Part shown: positions 28,748 to 38,854 of the stretch, in pieces
How positions within the stretch are numbered: the first letter of the stretch is position 1
Layout of the letters: each line of letters opens with the position of its first letter
Assembly: GCA_041879415.1 (NCBI GenBank)
Contig: CP090851.1
Span: forward strand, 2,046,001 to 2,110,000
Length of the DNA: 64,000 nucleotides
Direction of reading: 5' to 3'
From: Vibrio chagasii
GTDB lineage: Bacteria > Pseudomonadota > Gammaproteobacteria > Enterobacterales > Vibrionaceae
The notes under the pieces: model-generated
What the model was told of the DNA's origin: nothing
Databases searched by the model: none
Seen by the model: the letters and a program-made list of their open reading frames with translations, nothing else
Program-made: the position numbers and the translations under genes

Positions 28748-30928
28748 TTAAATTCTTGACGCAGCTGCGTACTGCTTCAACAAGTCCGGCACATCTAGAA
28801 TCAATGCAATGTGACCATCACTTGTAATTGTTGCACCTGCCATGCCTGGCGTACCTTGCAACAGTTTATCAAGCGGCTTGATAACCACTTCTTCTTGACC
28901 GATAAGCGTATCAACAACAAAACCAACACGCTGGCTACCTAGTTGCACGATAACCACATGACCATGTCCTTTACGTAGCTCAACATCGCTGGCTTTCGGT
29001 GCAAGCCAGTTCTGCAAGTAGAACAGTGGAATCGATTTATCGCGAACGATGATGGTCAACTGGCCATCAACCACGTTAGTGCGGCTTAAATCTAGGTGGA
29101 AAATCTCGTTGACCGAAGCCAAAGGCAGTGCAAATGGGTGGCCAGAAACACCAACCATCAAGGTAGGTAGAATCGCTAGTGTCAGTGGAACCTTGATCGT
29201 AATCTTAGTGCCTTGCCCCATTTCAGAATCGATATCAATTGAGCCATTCAGTGTGTTGATCGCTGTTTTCACAACGTCCATACCTACACCACGACCAGAG
29301 ATATCAGAGATCTGCTCTTTACTAGAGAAGCCTGGTGCGAAGATTAGGTTGAAACACTCTTTATTTGATAAACGAGAAGCAGCATCTTCATCCATCAGAC
29401 CACGCTTGACCGCAATAGCACGAAGCTTATCTGGATCCATACCGCCACCGTCATCAACGATAGCCAGTTCAATGTGGTCACCCTCTTGAGAGGCAGACAG
29501 AATCACTTTACCGGTTCTTGATTTACCCGCCATCACTCGGTCTTCCGGCATTTCAATACCGTGGTCAACTGAGTTTCTCACCAAGTGAATCAGTGGATCC
29601 GCTAGCGCTTCTACTAGGTTTTTGTCTAGGTCCGTTTCTTCACCGCGCATCTCAAGAACGATGTCTTTTTTCAGGCTACGAGCAAGGTCACGGACAACTC
29701 GAGGGAAACGACCAAATACTTTCTTGATCGGTTGCATACGAGTCTTCATTACCGCACCTTGTAGGTCTGCAGTAACAACATCTAGATTAGAAACAGCTTT
29801 CGACATTTCTTCGTCGTTGCTGTTTAAACCAAGGCTAACCAATCGGTTACGAACCAATACCAATTCGCCAACCATGTTCATAATGGTATCCAGCGTAGAA
29901 GTATCAACACGAACGGTCGCTTCGGCTTGTTGCTTTTTAGCAGGCGCCTTCACTTCCGCTTTCGCAGGTGCACTTGGTGTAGGTTCAGCTTTAACTGCTA
30001 CTGGAGCAGCTGGTTGCGGCTTAGGTGCAGCTTGTGGTGCCACTGGTTTCGCTTCTGCTGGCTTAGTTGCAGCATCAAGCTCTTCAGCCGATGGACCGTT
30101 GCCTGAACCATGTAATTGGTCAAGTAACTTCTCAAACTCTTCGTCTGTCATCAGGTCATCGCCTTCAGACATCGCCGAAACTGGAGCAACAGGAGGAGCT
30201 GGCGGTGGTGGAGGCGTCGAACCCGCACTTGTCGGGCTGTTACCCGCGCCATGCAGTTCGTCCAATAACTTTTCGAATTCGTCGTCAGTGATATCACCAC
30301 TATCAACCACAGGTTGTGGTGCAGCTGGTGCTGGCGGCGGTGTTGGAGCCGCAGATGACGTTGGTGAACCACCTTTACCATGAAGTTCATCAAGCAGACG
30401 CTCAAATTCATCTTCAGAGATATCGTCTACTGAAGAAGCGCTGATGCTTGAGCTTTCAACGACCGGTTCAGGTTCAACAGCGATAGGCTCAGGGATAACA
30501 GGTGCAGGCGCTTCTACTGGTGCAACTTCGTCCGCTGACTCTGGCTTACAGAGACGGTGAAGCTCATCCAATAATGCTTGATCTGCTGGCACTAAAGGTT
30601 CCTGATCTTGCACGGCTTGGAACTGTGTATTAACAGTGTCTAGCGCCTGCAGCATAGTATCCATCAAACCTGATGTTACGCTGCGTTGGCCATTGCGTAG
30701 AATGTCGAACACATTCTCGGCACCATGACAAGTATCCACCAGTTCAGTTAATGCTAGGAAACCAGCACCACCTTTTACTGTATGGAAACCACGGAAAATA
30801 GCATTTAATAGGTCTTTGTCGTCAGGGTTATTCTCAAGTTCTACCAGCTGCTCTGATAGAAGCTCAAGGATCTCTCCTGCTTCGACTAAAAAGTCCTGAA
30901 GAATATCTTCGTCTAAATCGTAGCTCAT
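28748..30928 (-). CDS. cheA: chemotaxis histidine kinase CheA
   Basis: CheA phosphorylates CheY and CheB in response to receptors. The 726-residue protein has an HPt domain with His49 ([13 protein letters not shown]), a long Pro/Ala-rich region (130-330), the dimer helices, the ATPase domain (Nxx[21 protein letters not shown]) and a C-terminal CheW-like domain. The middle region holds three near-identical acidic helical motifs [12 protein letters not shown] at about 173, 216 and 263, with a weaker one near 117. In vibrios this region is where ParP binds CheA, so the repeats may be docking sites. A normal P2 CheY-binding domain is not evident. Confidence 0.95.
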   Translation of the reverse strand: MSYDLDEDILQDFLVEAGEILELLSEQLVELENNPDDKDLLNAIFRGFHTVKGGAGFLALTELVDTCHGAENVFDILRNGQRSVTSGLMDTMLQALDTVNTQFQAVQDQEPLVPADQALLDELHRLCKPESADEVAPVEAPAPVIPEPIAVEPEPVVESSSISASSVDDISEDEFERLLDELHGKGGSPTSSAAPTPPPAPAAPQPVVDSGDITDDEFEKLLDELHGAGNSPTSAGSTPPPPPAPPVAPVSAMSEGDDLMTDEEFEKLLDQLHGSGNGPSAEELDAATKPAEAKPVAPQAAPKPQPAAPVAVKAEPTPSAPAKAEVKAPAKKQQAEATVRVDTSTLDTIMNMVGELVLVRNRLVSLGLNSNDEEMSKAVSNLDVVTADLQGAVMKTRMQPIKKVFGRFPRVVRDLARSLKKDIVLEMRGEETDLDKNLVEALADPLIHLVRNSVDHGIEMPEDRVMAGKSRTGKVILSASQEGDHIELAIVDDGGGMDPDKLRAIAVKRGLMDEDAASRLSNKECFNLIFAPGFSSKEQISDISGRGVGMDVVKTAINTLNGSIDIDSEMGQGTKITIKVPLTLAILPTLMVGVSGHPFALPLASVNEIFHLDLSRTNVVDGQLTIIVRDKSIPLFYLQNWLAPKASDVELRKGHGHVVIVQLGSQRVGFVVDTLIGQEEVVIKPLDKLLQGTPGMAGATITSDGHIALILDVPDLLKQYAAASRI

Positions 30929-30937
30929 ACGTTACCT

Positions 30938-31669
30938 TTAAAATCCAAGACTGGATAACAAATCGTCGACTTCATCTTGAGAAGCAACAGCGTCTTCGCG
31001 CTCTTCTGGATTCATGATTGGTCCTTCTGGAGCAATCGATGCTTTCTTCTCTGATTTCGGAGTTGGCTCAATCTGATTCGCACCAAATACGGTGAGAATC
31101 TCAACCAAGCGCCCTTCAACCTCATTCACCAAGGTAATAACTTTGCTAATTATCTGCCCAGTTAAATCTTGGAAATCCTGAGCCATCAAGATTTCAGTCA
31201 GTTGCCCACGTAGTTCGGTACTATCGCCCTCTACTTGGACAAGCAATCCATCAATGCGGTGACATAAAGCTTTAAATTGTGCCAGCTCAATGCGGCCATG
31301 CATCAGTTCATTCCATTGAGGCCTTACTTGAAGTAAACACTCGTGTAGGTTGTCTGCGATTGGCATACAGCGATCGACAGCATCCATCGTTTTATTTGCC
31401 GCAACTTCCGTTTTATCAATGACATACTGAAGGCGATCCCTTGCATCAGGGATTTCATCATTTGCGATAACGCTAATGCGCTCGTCAAAGTTGAATTGTG
31501 TCAAAGAGTCATGGAGGTCGCGAGTCAGACTACCTATTTCTTGAAGCATTGGATTGTCTTGAAGACTAAAGTTGTCTTCATAAATGCTTCTAACAAGAGA
31601 ATCAGCATCTTGCTGCTCATCGTTTTCAAGCAGCTCTACTAATTTTTTTGCTTGTTCTAATGAAATCAT
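30938..31669 (-). CDS. cheZ: CheY-P phosphatase CheZ
   Basis: CheZ speeds removal of phosphate from CheY-P. The 243-residue helical protein carries the catalytic segment MAQDFQDLTGQIISKV, with the Gln that attacks CheY-P in its middle, and the C-terminal CheY-binding helix DEVDDLLSSLGF. The family start MISLEQAKKLVEL corresponds to 31669. An upstream ATG at 31693 would add 8 residues and has a weak ribosome site, so the start is not certain. Confidence 0.93.
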   Translation of the reverse strand: MISLEQAKKLVELLENDEQQDADSLVRSIYEDNFSLQDNPMLQEIGSLTRDLHDSLTQFNFDERISVIANDEIPDARDRLQYVIDKTEVAANKTMDAVDRCMPIADNLHECLLQVRPQWNELMHGRIELAQFKALCHRIDGLLVQVEGDSTELRGQLTEILMAQDFQDLTGQIISKVITLVNEVEGRLVEILTVFGANQIEPTPKSEKKASIAPEGPIMNPEEREDAVASQDEVDDLLSSLGF

Positions 31670-31781
31670 CCTGAGTTCGGCCTTACTCCGCATATTTGTG
31701 ACGCTTCAACGTTTGAGAAAAACGGGAAACTAAAAAGTTAATGTCTCTCTAGAAGCGCCTAAAACAGGTTATTTTTAATGC

Positions 31782-32162
31782 TTATAAGCGCTCAAAAATC
31801 TTATCTAGTTTCTCTTTAAGAGTTGCGGCAGTGAAAGGCTTCACAATGTAACCATTAACACCCGCTTGCGCAGCTTCGATGATCTGCTCACGCTTCGCTT
31901 CTGCTGTGATCATTAGCACTGGAAGGTGCTTCAGTTCAGCATCTGCACGAATGTGTTTTAGCAGGTCGATACCTTGCATGCCCGGCATGTTCCAGTCAGT
32001 TACCACGAAATCAAATTCGCCTTTTTTCAGCATAGGTAACGCGGTCAAGCCATCGTCTGCTTCTTGTGTGTTGTTGAAACCTAGGTCGCGAAGTAGGTTT
32101 TTAACAATTCGGCGCATCGTTGAAAAATCATCAACAATGAGAATTTTCATGTTTTTGTTCAA
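31782..32162 (-). CDS. cheY: chemotaxis response regulator CheY
   Basis: CheY-P binds FliM at the flagellar switch and reverses rotation. The protein is a lone receiver domain with Asp pair in [12 protein letters not shown], phospho-acceptor Asp in [12 protein letters not shown] and the conserved Lys in GYIVKPFT. The start is ambiguous: a TTG at 32162 has GGAGG five bases upstream and gives 126 residues, while the ATG at 32150 has no ribosome site in range. I prefer the TTG. It follows fliA closely. Confidence 0.94.
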   Translation of the reverse strand: MNKNMKILIVDDFSTMRRIVKNLLRDLGFNNTQEADDGLTALPMLKKGEFDFVVTDWNMPGMQGIDLLKHIRADAELKHLPVLMITAEAKREQIIEAAQAGVNGYIVKPFTAATLKEKLDKIFERL

Positions 32163-32193
32163 ATTAGCCTCCACTGAATAAAAATCAGTGTTG

Positions 32194-32931
32194 TTAGTCG
32201 TTCTGTGTCCAAGCACTTAATTTAGTGCGTAAACGCTGCATAGATTGGCTCAATATTTGGCTGACACGAGACTCGCTGACACCTAATACTTCCCCAATCT
32301 CTTTTAAATTGAGTTCTTCGTCGTAATAAAGCGAAAGCACTAAGCCTTCTCTTTCCGGAAGCTGTTTTATCGAATCGATCAAAGCTTGGCGGAATGACTC
32401 ATCAGCAACCCCTTGAAAAGGCGCGTTATCTTGAGAGTCTTCATTCGGAGATATTACATCATCTGAGACGCCTAAATCTTCGATCCCGACCAGTCTTGAG
32501 CAATTAATATCAGTTAAAGCACTATGATACTGCTCTAAACTGAGTCCCATGTGCTTTGCCACTTCGGCATCGCTTGGGTCGCGGTTGAGAGTGCTCTCTA
32601 ATTCCGCAATTGCACTGCTGATTTCTCGATTGTTTTTATGAACCGATCTCGGCACCCAATCTCCTCGGCGAATGTCATCCAACATTGCGCCACGGATTCG
32701 AATACCGGCATACGTCTCAAAGCTTGCGCCTTTGGTACCATCATAGTTTTGTTGCGCTTCAATCAAGCCAATCATGCCAGCTTGAATCAAGTCATCAACC
32801 AATACATTAGGCGGTAATCGCCCCAACAAGTGATGAGCGATACGTTTAACCAACACAGAGTACTTCTCAAAAAAAGCCTGTTGGCTATTGTGATTAGCGT
32901 GTTGGTCGTAGGTAAGCGCTTTATTCACCAA
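32194..32931 (-). CDS. fliA: flagellar sigma-28 factor FliA
   Basis: FliA directs RNA polymerase to late flagellar and flagellin promoters. The 245-residue protein has sigma region 2 ([16 protein letters not shown]), region 3 and region 4 ([19 protein letters not shown]). It overlaps the flhG stop by 11 bases, so its translation is coupled to that gene. Promoters that fit its specificity are visible in front of two flagellins in this window. Confidence 0.95.
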   Translation of the reverse strand: MVNKALTYDQHANHNSQQAFFEKYSVLVKRIAHHLLGRLPPNVLVDDLIQAGMIGLIEAQQNYDGTKGASFETYAGIRIRGAMLDDIRRGDWVPRSVHKNNREISSAIAELESTLNRDPSDAEVAKHMGLSLEQYHSALTDINCSRLVGIEDLGVSDDVISPNEDSQDNAPFQGVADESFRQALIDSIKQLPEREGLVLSLYYDEELNLKEIGEVLGVSESRVSQILSQSMQRLRTKLSAWTQND

Positions 32932-33808
32932 ATGGTTCCTCTACAAATTCAGTACGGTTCAGCAGCCTTTCAACAAAGAACTCCAAGTGTCCACTTGGTG
33001 TTTTTGGTATTGGCCAGGTCAATGCTTTATTTGCCAATGAGCTGATTGCCAATGCAGCTGGAGAGCGAGGAAACGCGTCGACTACGATTTTCTGTCTCTT
33101 GACTGATTGACGTACTTTATCATCTAAAGGAATACATGCTACGAGTTCGAGGCTCACATTCAAGAAGCGCTCTGTGACCAAAGTCAATTTTGCAAATAAT
33201 TCTCGGCCTTCGCGGTAGCTTCTGACCATATTTGCGACAACTTTAAATCGCTGAACTTGGTGCTCTCTGCTCAAAAGCTTAATCAACGCATATGCATCTG
33301 TGATTGAGGTAGGTTCGTCACATACCACGACCACTACATCTTGCGCGGCTCTTGAGAAACTGATCACCATGTCCGAGATACCAGCCGCGGTATCTACTAG
33401 CAAGATGTCCATCTCGTCTTCGAGTGTACCAAATGCGCGAATCAAACCAGCGTGTTGTGCGTGTGATAGCTCTGTCATGCTCTGAGTGCCTGAAGTCGCT
33501 GGAATAATTTTAATTCCGTGCGGACCTTCAACAATCGCATCTTTGAGTTCACACTCACCCGCTAACACATGTCCAAGGTTTCGCTTAGAGCGAATACCCA
33601 GCATGATATCGACGTTTGCAAGGCCTAAGTCGGCATCAAGCACCATGACTTTTTTACCTTGGCGCGCCATACAAATAGCCATACCTAACGTCACGTTAGA
33701 TTTACCAACGCCACCTTTACCGCCCGTTACCGCAATAACTTTGGTGATTGAAGGCTTGGTTAAGCGACGGAGGCCGCTAGCTTGATCGTGTATCATATTT
33801 TCATTCAT
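32921..33808 (-). CDS. flhG: flagellar number regulator FlhG (FleN), MinD-like ATPase
   Basis: FlhG limits the number of polar flagella by restraining FlhF and the master activator FlrA. The 295-residue protein has an N-terminal activation helix ending in the DQASGLRRL motif, then a MinD-type ATPase with deviant Walker A GGKGGVGKSN and VLDADLGLANVD. The ATG at 33808 has GGCGGA upstream and lies 13 bases after flhF; a further upstream start would overlap flhF and add 18 residues. Confidence 0.94.
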   Translation of the reverse strand: MNENMIHDQASGLRRLTKPSITKVIAVTGGKGGVGKSNVTLGMAICMARQGKKVMVLDADLGLANVDIMLGIRSKRNLGHVLAGECELKDAIVEGPHGIKIIPATSGTQSMTELSHAQHAGLIRAFGTLEDEMDILLVDTAAGISDMVISFSRAAQDVVVVVCDEPTSITDAYALIKLLSREHQVQRFKVVANMVRSYREGRELFAKLTLVTERFLNVSLELVACIPLDDKVRQSVKRQKIVVDAFPRSPAALAISSLANKALTWPIPKTPSGHLEFFVERLLNRTEFVEEPFGE

Positions 33809-33821
33809 ATTTATCCGCCGC

Positions 33822-35333
33822 CTAGAGCCCTTCAGAATCGCTATTCCAGTAATGAGGTTCATTCTCTGTAGATTTCTCTAATAGCTCATTTGCCTTAGCA
33901 ATCATGTACTTTGGTTGAGCTATAACGATATCTTCAGGAACTCGTTGACCATTTGCTATGTAAGCAACTGGTAATGCATTTTGTATTACGACACTGATGA
34001 ATTCACCAAGACTGAGGGATTCATCCAATTTAGTCATGATGCATCCCGACAACGGGATTCTTCTAAAGTGTTCAATTGTTTCTTGTAGTACTTTGCGTTG
34101 CGCTGTAGCCGGCAAAACAAGGTAGCTATTGATAACGGAACCACTCTCTTGCATCAATGTGTCTAACTGCTCAGATAGGCGAACATCTCGTTGTCCCATA
34201 CCTGCAGTATCGACCAGAATCAGGCGACGATTACGTAACTGATATATTACATCGGCCAGTTCGCTAGAATCTTTAGCAACTCTTACAGGACAACCCATAA
34301 TTCGACCATAAATCGATAACTGCTCATGTGCACCTATGCGATATGTGTCTGTTGTCACTAGTGCTACGTTGTCTGCGCCATATTCCATGGCAGCGCGAGC
34401 CGCAAGCTTTGCAACCGTCGTCGTTTTACCCACGCCGGTTGGGCCAAGTAGAGCCACAATTCCGCCGCGTTTTAAAATATCTTTCTGTGTCACGGAGATC
34501 TGGTCAGCAACCAAGGCTAACAACGCCTTCCATGCACGAGCTGGTTTGGTATCTTCTGGAATGTAACAAGCCATCTGATCAGCAAGCTCTGCTGACACGC
34601 CCATACGTTCAAGACGTTTGATAAGCATGGCTCTCAGTGGTTCGCGACGCTCAACTTCTTGCCACATCAGTCCTGACACTTGATGCTCTAACAGACGGCG
34701 AATTGAAGTCATCTCTTCGCGCATCGTTTCCATTTCAGTATCAGAGCCTTTGGATTGACCACTGTCACGGCCGCGATCATAGCGAGTCGGATCCAAACGA
34801 GGCGCTGGGCGCTCAACTCGGCGATCTTCAGCAATCAATTTAGAAAGGCCGGTTTCGCGAGCAAATGCTGAATCTAGACTACCGCTCGATGGCTGGCTGT
34901 TGTGCGACAAGTGGCTATTGCTAGATTGGCGATTGAGTAATGCAGACAGAGAGTCTTCGTTTTCAGCTCGGTGCTGAGGTTCATCATCCGTACCATGACT
35001 GTATTGCTTAAGCATGTTTGCAAAGCGCTTCGTCATTGAGCGTCCACCTTCAGAGTTTGACTGAAGGCTTACCTTGTCATCATCTAATTCGCGACGTCCT
35101 GCCGGAGCTGAAGGAGCGGCCATTTGCGTGTATTGGTTATGCGCAGGCTGCTGAGGTTTGTTGAGTCTTGGGCTCGCTGTTGACGGGCTAGATTCGCCAT
35201 CAATAGCGGCAACAATTTCCACGCCACCTGCGACCTTTTTGTTAGACATGATCACAGCGTCTGAACCAAGTTCTTCTTTCACTTGGAGCAGAGCAGTTCG
35301 CATATCTTTTGCAAAAAATCGTTTAATTTTCAA
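33822..35333 (-). CDS. flhF: SRP-type GTPase FlhF (polar flagellar placement)
   Basis: FlhF marks the pole where the flagellum is built. The 503-residue protein has a basic N-terminus (MKIKRFFAKDMRTALLQVKE), a long poorly ordered middle rich in Ser, Asn and Arg, and an NG-type GTPase domain with GPTGVGKTTTVAKLAARA, DTYRIGAHEQL, DTAGMGQRD and TKLDE. It lies between flhA and flhG. Confidence 0.95.
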   Translation of the reverse strand: MKIKRFFAKDMRTALLQVKEELGSDAVIMSNKKVAGGVEIVAAIDGESSPSTASPRLNKPQQPAHNQYTQMAAPSAPAGRRELDDDKVSLQSNSEGGRSMTKRFANMLKQYSHGTDDEPQHRAENEDSLSALLNRQSSNSHLSHNSQPSSGSLDSAFARETGLSKLIAEDRRVERPAPRLDPTRYDRGRDSGQSKGSDTEMETMREEMTSIRRLLEHQVSGLMWQEVERREPLRAMLIKRLERMGVSAELADQMACYIPEDTKPARAWKALLALVADQISVTQKDILKRGGIVALLGPTGVGKTTTVAKLAARAAMEYGADNVALVTTDTYRIGAHEQLSIYGRIMGCPVRVAKDSSELADVIYQLRNRRLILVDTAGMGQRDVRLSEQLDTLMQESGSVINSYLVLPATAQRKVLQETIEHFRRIPLSGCIMTKLDESLSLGEFISVVIQNALPVAYIANGQRVPEDIVIAQPKYMIAKANELLEKSTENEPHYWNSDSEGL

Positions 35334-35360
35334 TTCGATCGTCCGTTCTAATTAGGCGGC

Positions 35361-37460
35361 TTAATTACCAACAGCTTGTACTATACGTATCTGCTTTTCA
35401 TCCGGTATTTCTTGGTAAGACAGCACTCTCAAGCTTGGGATCGTGTTCTTCACGAACTTAGCTAGAGTCGAACGTAATACGCCTGAAGTCAGTAGCACTG
35501 CAGGCTCCCCTTTCAGCTCTTGCTCTTGAGTCGCTTGGCTAAGAGAGGTCTGTAAACGTTCCGCTAAACCAGGTTCAATACCAGCAGATTCTCCGCCGGA
35601 TGCCTGCATGGTTTGATGCAAGATTTGTTCCAGCTCAGGAATTAGGGTTATTACAGGCAATTCTGCCTCTATCCCATTGATTTCCTGAACAATTAATCGT
35701 TTCAACGAGATACGAACTGCCGCAGTTAATATGTCAGGTTCTTGACTCTTGCTTGAGTACTCCGACAAAGTTTGGACTATGGTTCGGATATCACGGATTG
35801 GGATCGCTTCATTAAGTAGGTTTTGTAGCACTTTCACTACCACACCAAGCTGCAGCTGATCCGGTACAAAACCTTCAACCAACTTAGGTGTTGAGCGGCT
35901 AAGCATCTCAAGTAGATTCTGAACCTCTTCATGACCAATAAGCTGCGACGCGTTGTTGGTAAGCAGCTGGCTGAGATGAGTTGCTAGCACGGTCGACGAG
36001 TCAACTACTGTGTAGCCAAGAGCCTGTGCATGCTCACGTTGCTCCTCACGAATCCACACCGCTTCAAGACCAAATGCCGGATCGATGGTCGGCTCACCAT
36101 CGATCATCCCGTATACTTGACCTGGGTTAATCGCGAGCTCCATATCCGGTTTTATCTCAGCCTCACCCACTGCAACCCCCATCAAGGTGATTCGGTAGCT
36201 GTTTGGTGTCAGTTCTAAGTTGTCACGGATGTGTACTGCTGGGATCAAGAAGCCGAAATCTTGAGACAACTTCTTACGTACACCTTTAACGCGCTCTAGT
36301 AGTTCGCCGCCTTGGTCTCTGTCTACCAGAGGAATCAAGCGGTAGCCTACTTCAAGACCAATAATATCAACAGGTTGAACGTCATCCCAAGAAAGCTCTT
36401 TTTGTGACCCCGTCTCTCCACTGGCTTCAACAGCTGCAGGGAGGTTCGGCTCCAATGCCTTCTTCTTCTGTTTCTTATCGATATAATAAGCCGCACCACC
36501 AGCTATTGCAGCTAGGCTCAAGAATGAGAAGTGTGGCATGCCCGGAACAATACCCATCACACCGAGAATCGCCGCAGTGATCATCAAGGCTTTTGGATTG
36601 TCGAACATCTGGAAGATGAGCTGTTGGCCCATGTCTTCATCGGTATTTTGACGCGTTACCATCATCGCTGCAGCGATCGACAGTAATAGAGATGGAATTT
36701 GTGCAACCAGACCATCACCGATAGTCAGTAGCGTGTAGATCTCGATAGCTTCACCGAAACCCAAACCAAATTGAGCCATACCTATGCTCAAGCCACCAAT
36801 GATGTTGATGAACAGGATCAAAATACCCGCTATCGCATCACCTTTAACGAACTTCGAAGCACCATCCATCGAACCGTAGAAGTCGGCCTCTTTGGTAACT
36901 TCAAAACGTCGCAGACGCGCCTGATCTTGGTCGATCAAACCCGCATTCAAATCGGCATCGATTGCCATTTGTTTACCCGGTAACGCATCCAAGGTAAAAC
37001 GTGCACTTACTTCCGAGATACGGCCTGCACCTTTGGTAACAACCATGAAGTTGATGATCATTAAGATCAAGAACACAACTAAACCAACCGCGTAGTTACC
37101 ACCGATAACCACGTTACCGAAGGCCTCAATCACGTTACCCGCAGCATCGCCACCTTCATGACCGTGTAGTAGAACCACACGAGTAGATGCAACGTTCAAA
37201 GCCAATCGAAGCAGAGTCGCAATAAGAAGGACGGTCGGGAAAGCGGCGAAATCTAAAGGTCTTCGTGTGTAAACCGATACCAGTAACACAACCATAGCGA
37301 GTGCGATGTTGAAGGTGAAGAACATATCCAGCAAGAACGCAGGAATCGGCAACACCACCATCGCCAGCGTGGCAAGTACCATAACAGGCGCACCAATTGC
37401 AGGCATGGCACGGTTAGGGATTTTTGGTAGCTTGTCCGCAAAAGGCAGGGAGAATTTCAT
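35361..37460 (-). CDS. flhA: flagellar export gate protein FlhA
   Basis: FlhA forms the nonameric ring of the flagellar type III export gate and uses the proton motive force. The 699-residue protein has eight N-terminal spans with the FHIPEP-family segments (FAAFPTVLLIATLLRLALNV, AIDADLNAGLIDQDQARLRR) and a large cytoplasmic C-terminal domain that docks chaperones. The ATG at 37460 gives the conserved start MKFSLPFADKLPK. A TTG at 37499 with a nearby GAGAGG could extend it by 13 residues, so the start remains open. It begins the flhA-flhF-flhG-fliA unit, with a sigma-54 promoter upstream. Confidence 0.94.
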   Translation of the reverse strand: MKFSLPFADKLPKIPNRAMPAIGAPVMVLATLAMVVLPIPAFLLDMFFTFNIALAMVVLLVSVYTRRPLDFAAFPTVLLIATLLRLALNVASTRVVLLHGHEGGDAAGNVIEAFGNVVIGGNYAVGLVVFLILMIINFMVVTKGAGRISEVSARFTLDALPGKQMAIDADLNAGLIDQDQARLRRFEVTKEADFYGSMDGASKFVKGDAIAGILILFINIIGGLSIGMAQFGLGFGEAIEIYTLLTIGDGLVAQIPSLLLSIAAAMMVTRQNTDEDMGQQLIFQMFDNPKALMITAAILGVMGIVPGMPHFSFLSLAAIAGGAAYYIDKKQKKKALEPNLPAAVEASGETGSQKELSWDDVQPVDIIGLEVGYRLIPLVDRDQGGELLERVKGVRKKLSQDFGFLIPAVHIRDNLELTPNSYRITLMGVAVGEAEIKPDMELAINPGQVYGMIDGEPTIDPAFGLEAVWIREEQREHAQALGYTVVDSSTVLATHLSQLLTNNASQLIGHEEVQNLLEMLSRSTPKLVEGFVPDQLQLGVVVKVLQNLLNEAIPIRDIRTIVQTLSEYSSKSQEPDILTAAVRISLKRLIVQEINGIEAELPVITLIPELEQILHQTMQASGGESAGIEPGLAERLQTSLSQATQEQELKGEPAVLLTSGVLRSTLAKFVKNTIPSLRVLSYQEIPDEKQIRIVQAVGN

Positions 37461-37602
37461 AAATCTAGATAGTTTCGCTATGTTGTCGCCTCTCGCCAAG
37501 CAAATTGGGCTCAGGGCTAAGCTATGTTGCCAACGTTATTAGCAACAAGGTTTATAGTGATCAGGTTTACCATGACCGGCTTATAATGTTCAGGATTGAT
37601 AT

Positions 37603-37618
37603 AGCAAACACTGTACCA
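37603..37618 (-). promoter_or_regulatory. sigma-54 promoter upstream of flhA
   Basis: On the minus strand TGGTACA-N4-TTGCT matches the sigma-54 -24/-12 consensus with two mismatches, and the GG and GC dinucleotides are at the required spacing. It lies about 145 bases upstream of the flhA ATG, in the 254-base gap after flhB. Confidence 0.7.
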
Positions 37619-37714
37619 ATATCGAACGTCAATTTATCAGCGCTTTGTTGGCAAACAGAAGCCAATTAATGCCTCTATTATCAAGCTTCATAAGGCTGAG
37701 CTCAAGTAATTGAT

Positions 37715-38845
37715 CTAATGACGTAAATCAGGTGGGATCGGCATATTAGAATCTTGCAGTTTTGGCCTCTCACCACCACGTTTTCGATATTGTTTTAGCT
37801 GGAACACATATGCAAGCACTTGAGCTACAGCGGTAAACAGACCGTCAGGAATTTGTTGTTCGAGCTCAGTGGTGTGATACAGCGCCCTCGCAAGCGGTGG
37901 TGCAGGAACAATATAGATATCATGTTCTCGGGCGATTTCACGGATCTTCATCGCCATATGGTCAACGCCCTTAGCAACCACAATAGGCGCTTTATCTTGA
38001 TTCTGCTTATAGCGCAAAGCCACCGAGAAGTGTTCCGGGTTGGTGACAATCACGTCCGCTTGAGGTACATCAGCCATCATACGACGCTGAGCCGCTTCCC
38101 TTTGCAACATACGAATTCGACCTTTCACTTCAGGCTTACCTTCAGTGTCTTTAAATTCGTCTTTCACTTCTTGCTTGGTCATCTTCAATTGATCTGCGTG
38201 TTGCCAGATCTGGAATGGAATATCGATGGCTACCACAATGAGCAGAGAACAACTGATTAGCAGAATGAAGTTAAGCAAGATATCTAAGGCGTGAAAGATA
38301 TTCTGCGGATAGACATCCATGCTCAGCTGCATTAAGTCATGTTGGGAAGCCTGAATCAGATAAACCGCCATTCCCGATACCAGCGCCACTTTCAAAATCG
38401 ATTTAATCAGTTCGACCCAGCTTTGCAGGCCAAACATACGCTTGATACCACTGAGAGGATTGAGCTTAGACGCCTTTGGCATCGCTGCTTGCATCGAGAA
38501 GTTAATCCCGCCAACCCCAGCTGCGCCAATAACAGCCGCAATAAACAAGGTGATCAGAATTAAGAACAGCGGAAACAGCAAGTTCACCAATGAACCACCA
38601 GCAATTTCCAGTAGTTTGTTGGTATCAAAGATTTCATCGCGGCTTAAAGAAAACAGACGTTGCATGGCCTCGAACAGCGCCTTCGCCATCGATTCACCAA
38701 ACCACATTAATGCAACGGCACCGACAATTAATACCGATGCTGACGCCAGCTCTTTTGACCTTGCAACCTGCCCTTTCTCTTTGGCCTGTTGCAAGCGTCT
38801 GGGCGTGGCGTCTTCTGTGCGTTCTTGACCGTCTGACTCTGCCAT
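37715..38845 (-). CDS. flhB: flagellar export switch protein FlhB
   Basis: FlhB switches the export apparatus from hook to filament substrates after self-cleavage. The 376-residue protein has four spans and a cytoplasmic domain. The cleavage motif reads NPEH at residues 269-272, where NPTH is the usual form; the reactive Asn, Pro and His are kept. The N-terminus AESDGQERTEDATPRR is typical. It ends the fliK-to-flhB run. Confidence 0.95.
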   Translation of the reverse strand: MAESDGQERTEDATPRRLQQAKEKGQVARSKELASASVLIVGAVALMWFGESMAKALFEAMQRLFSLSRDEIFDTNKLLEIAGGSLVNLLFPLFLILITLFIAAVIGAAGVGGINFSMQAAMPKASKLNPLSGIKRMFGLQSWVELIKSILKVALVSGMAVYLIQASQHDLMQLSMDVYPQNIFHALDILLNFILLISCSLLIVVAIDIPFQIWQHADQLKMTKQEVKDEFKDTEGKPEVKGRIRMLQREAAQRRMMADVPQADVIVTNPEHFSVALRYKQNQDKAPIVVAKGVDHMAMKIREIAREHDIYIVPAPPLARALYHTTELEQQIPDGLFTAVAQVLAYVFQLKQYRKRGGERPKLQDSNMPIPPDLRH

Positions 38846-38854
38846 TTCAGTCTC

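Noticed and set aside
29622..30383. A 253-codon plus-strand frame opposite cheA
   Set aside because: It is the antisense shadow of the Pro/Ala-rich CheA linker, with Ser/Gly/Ala-rich sequence, no ribosome site and no family resemblance.
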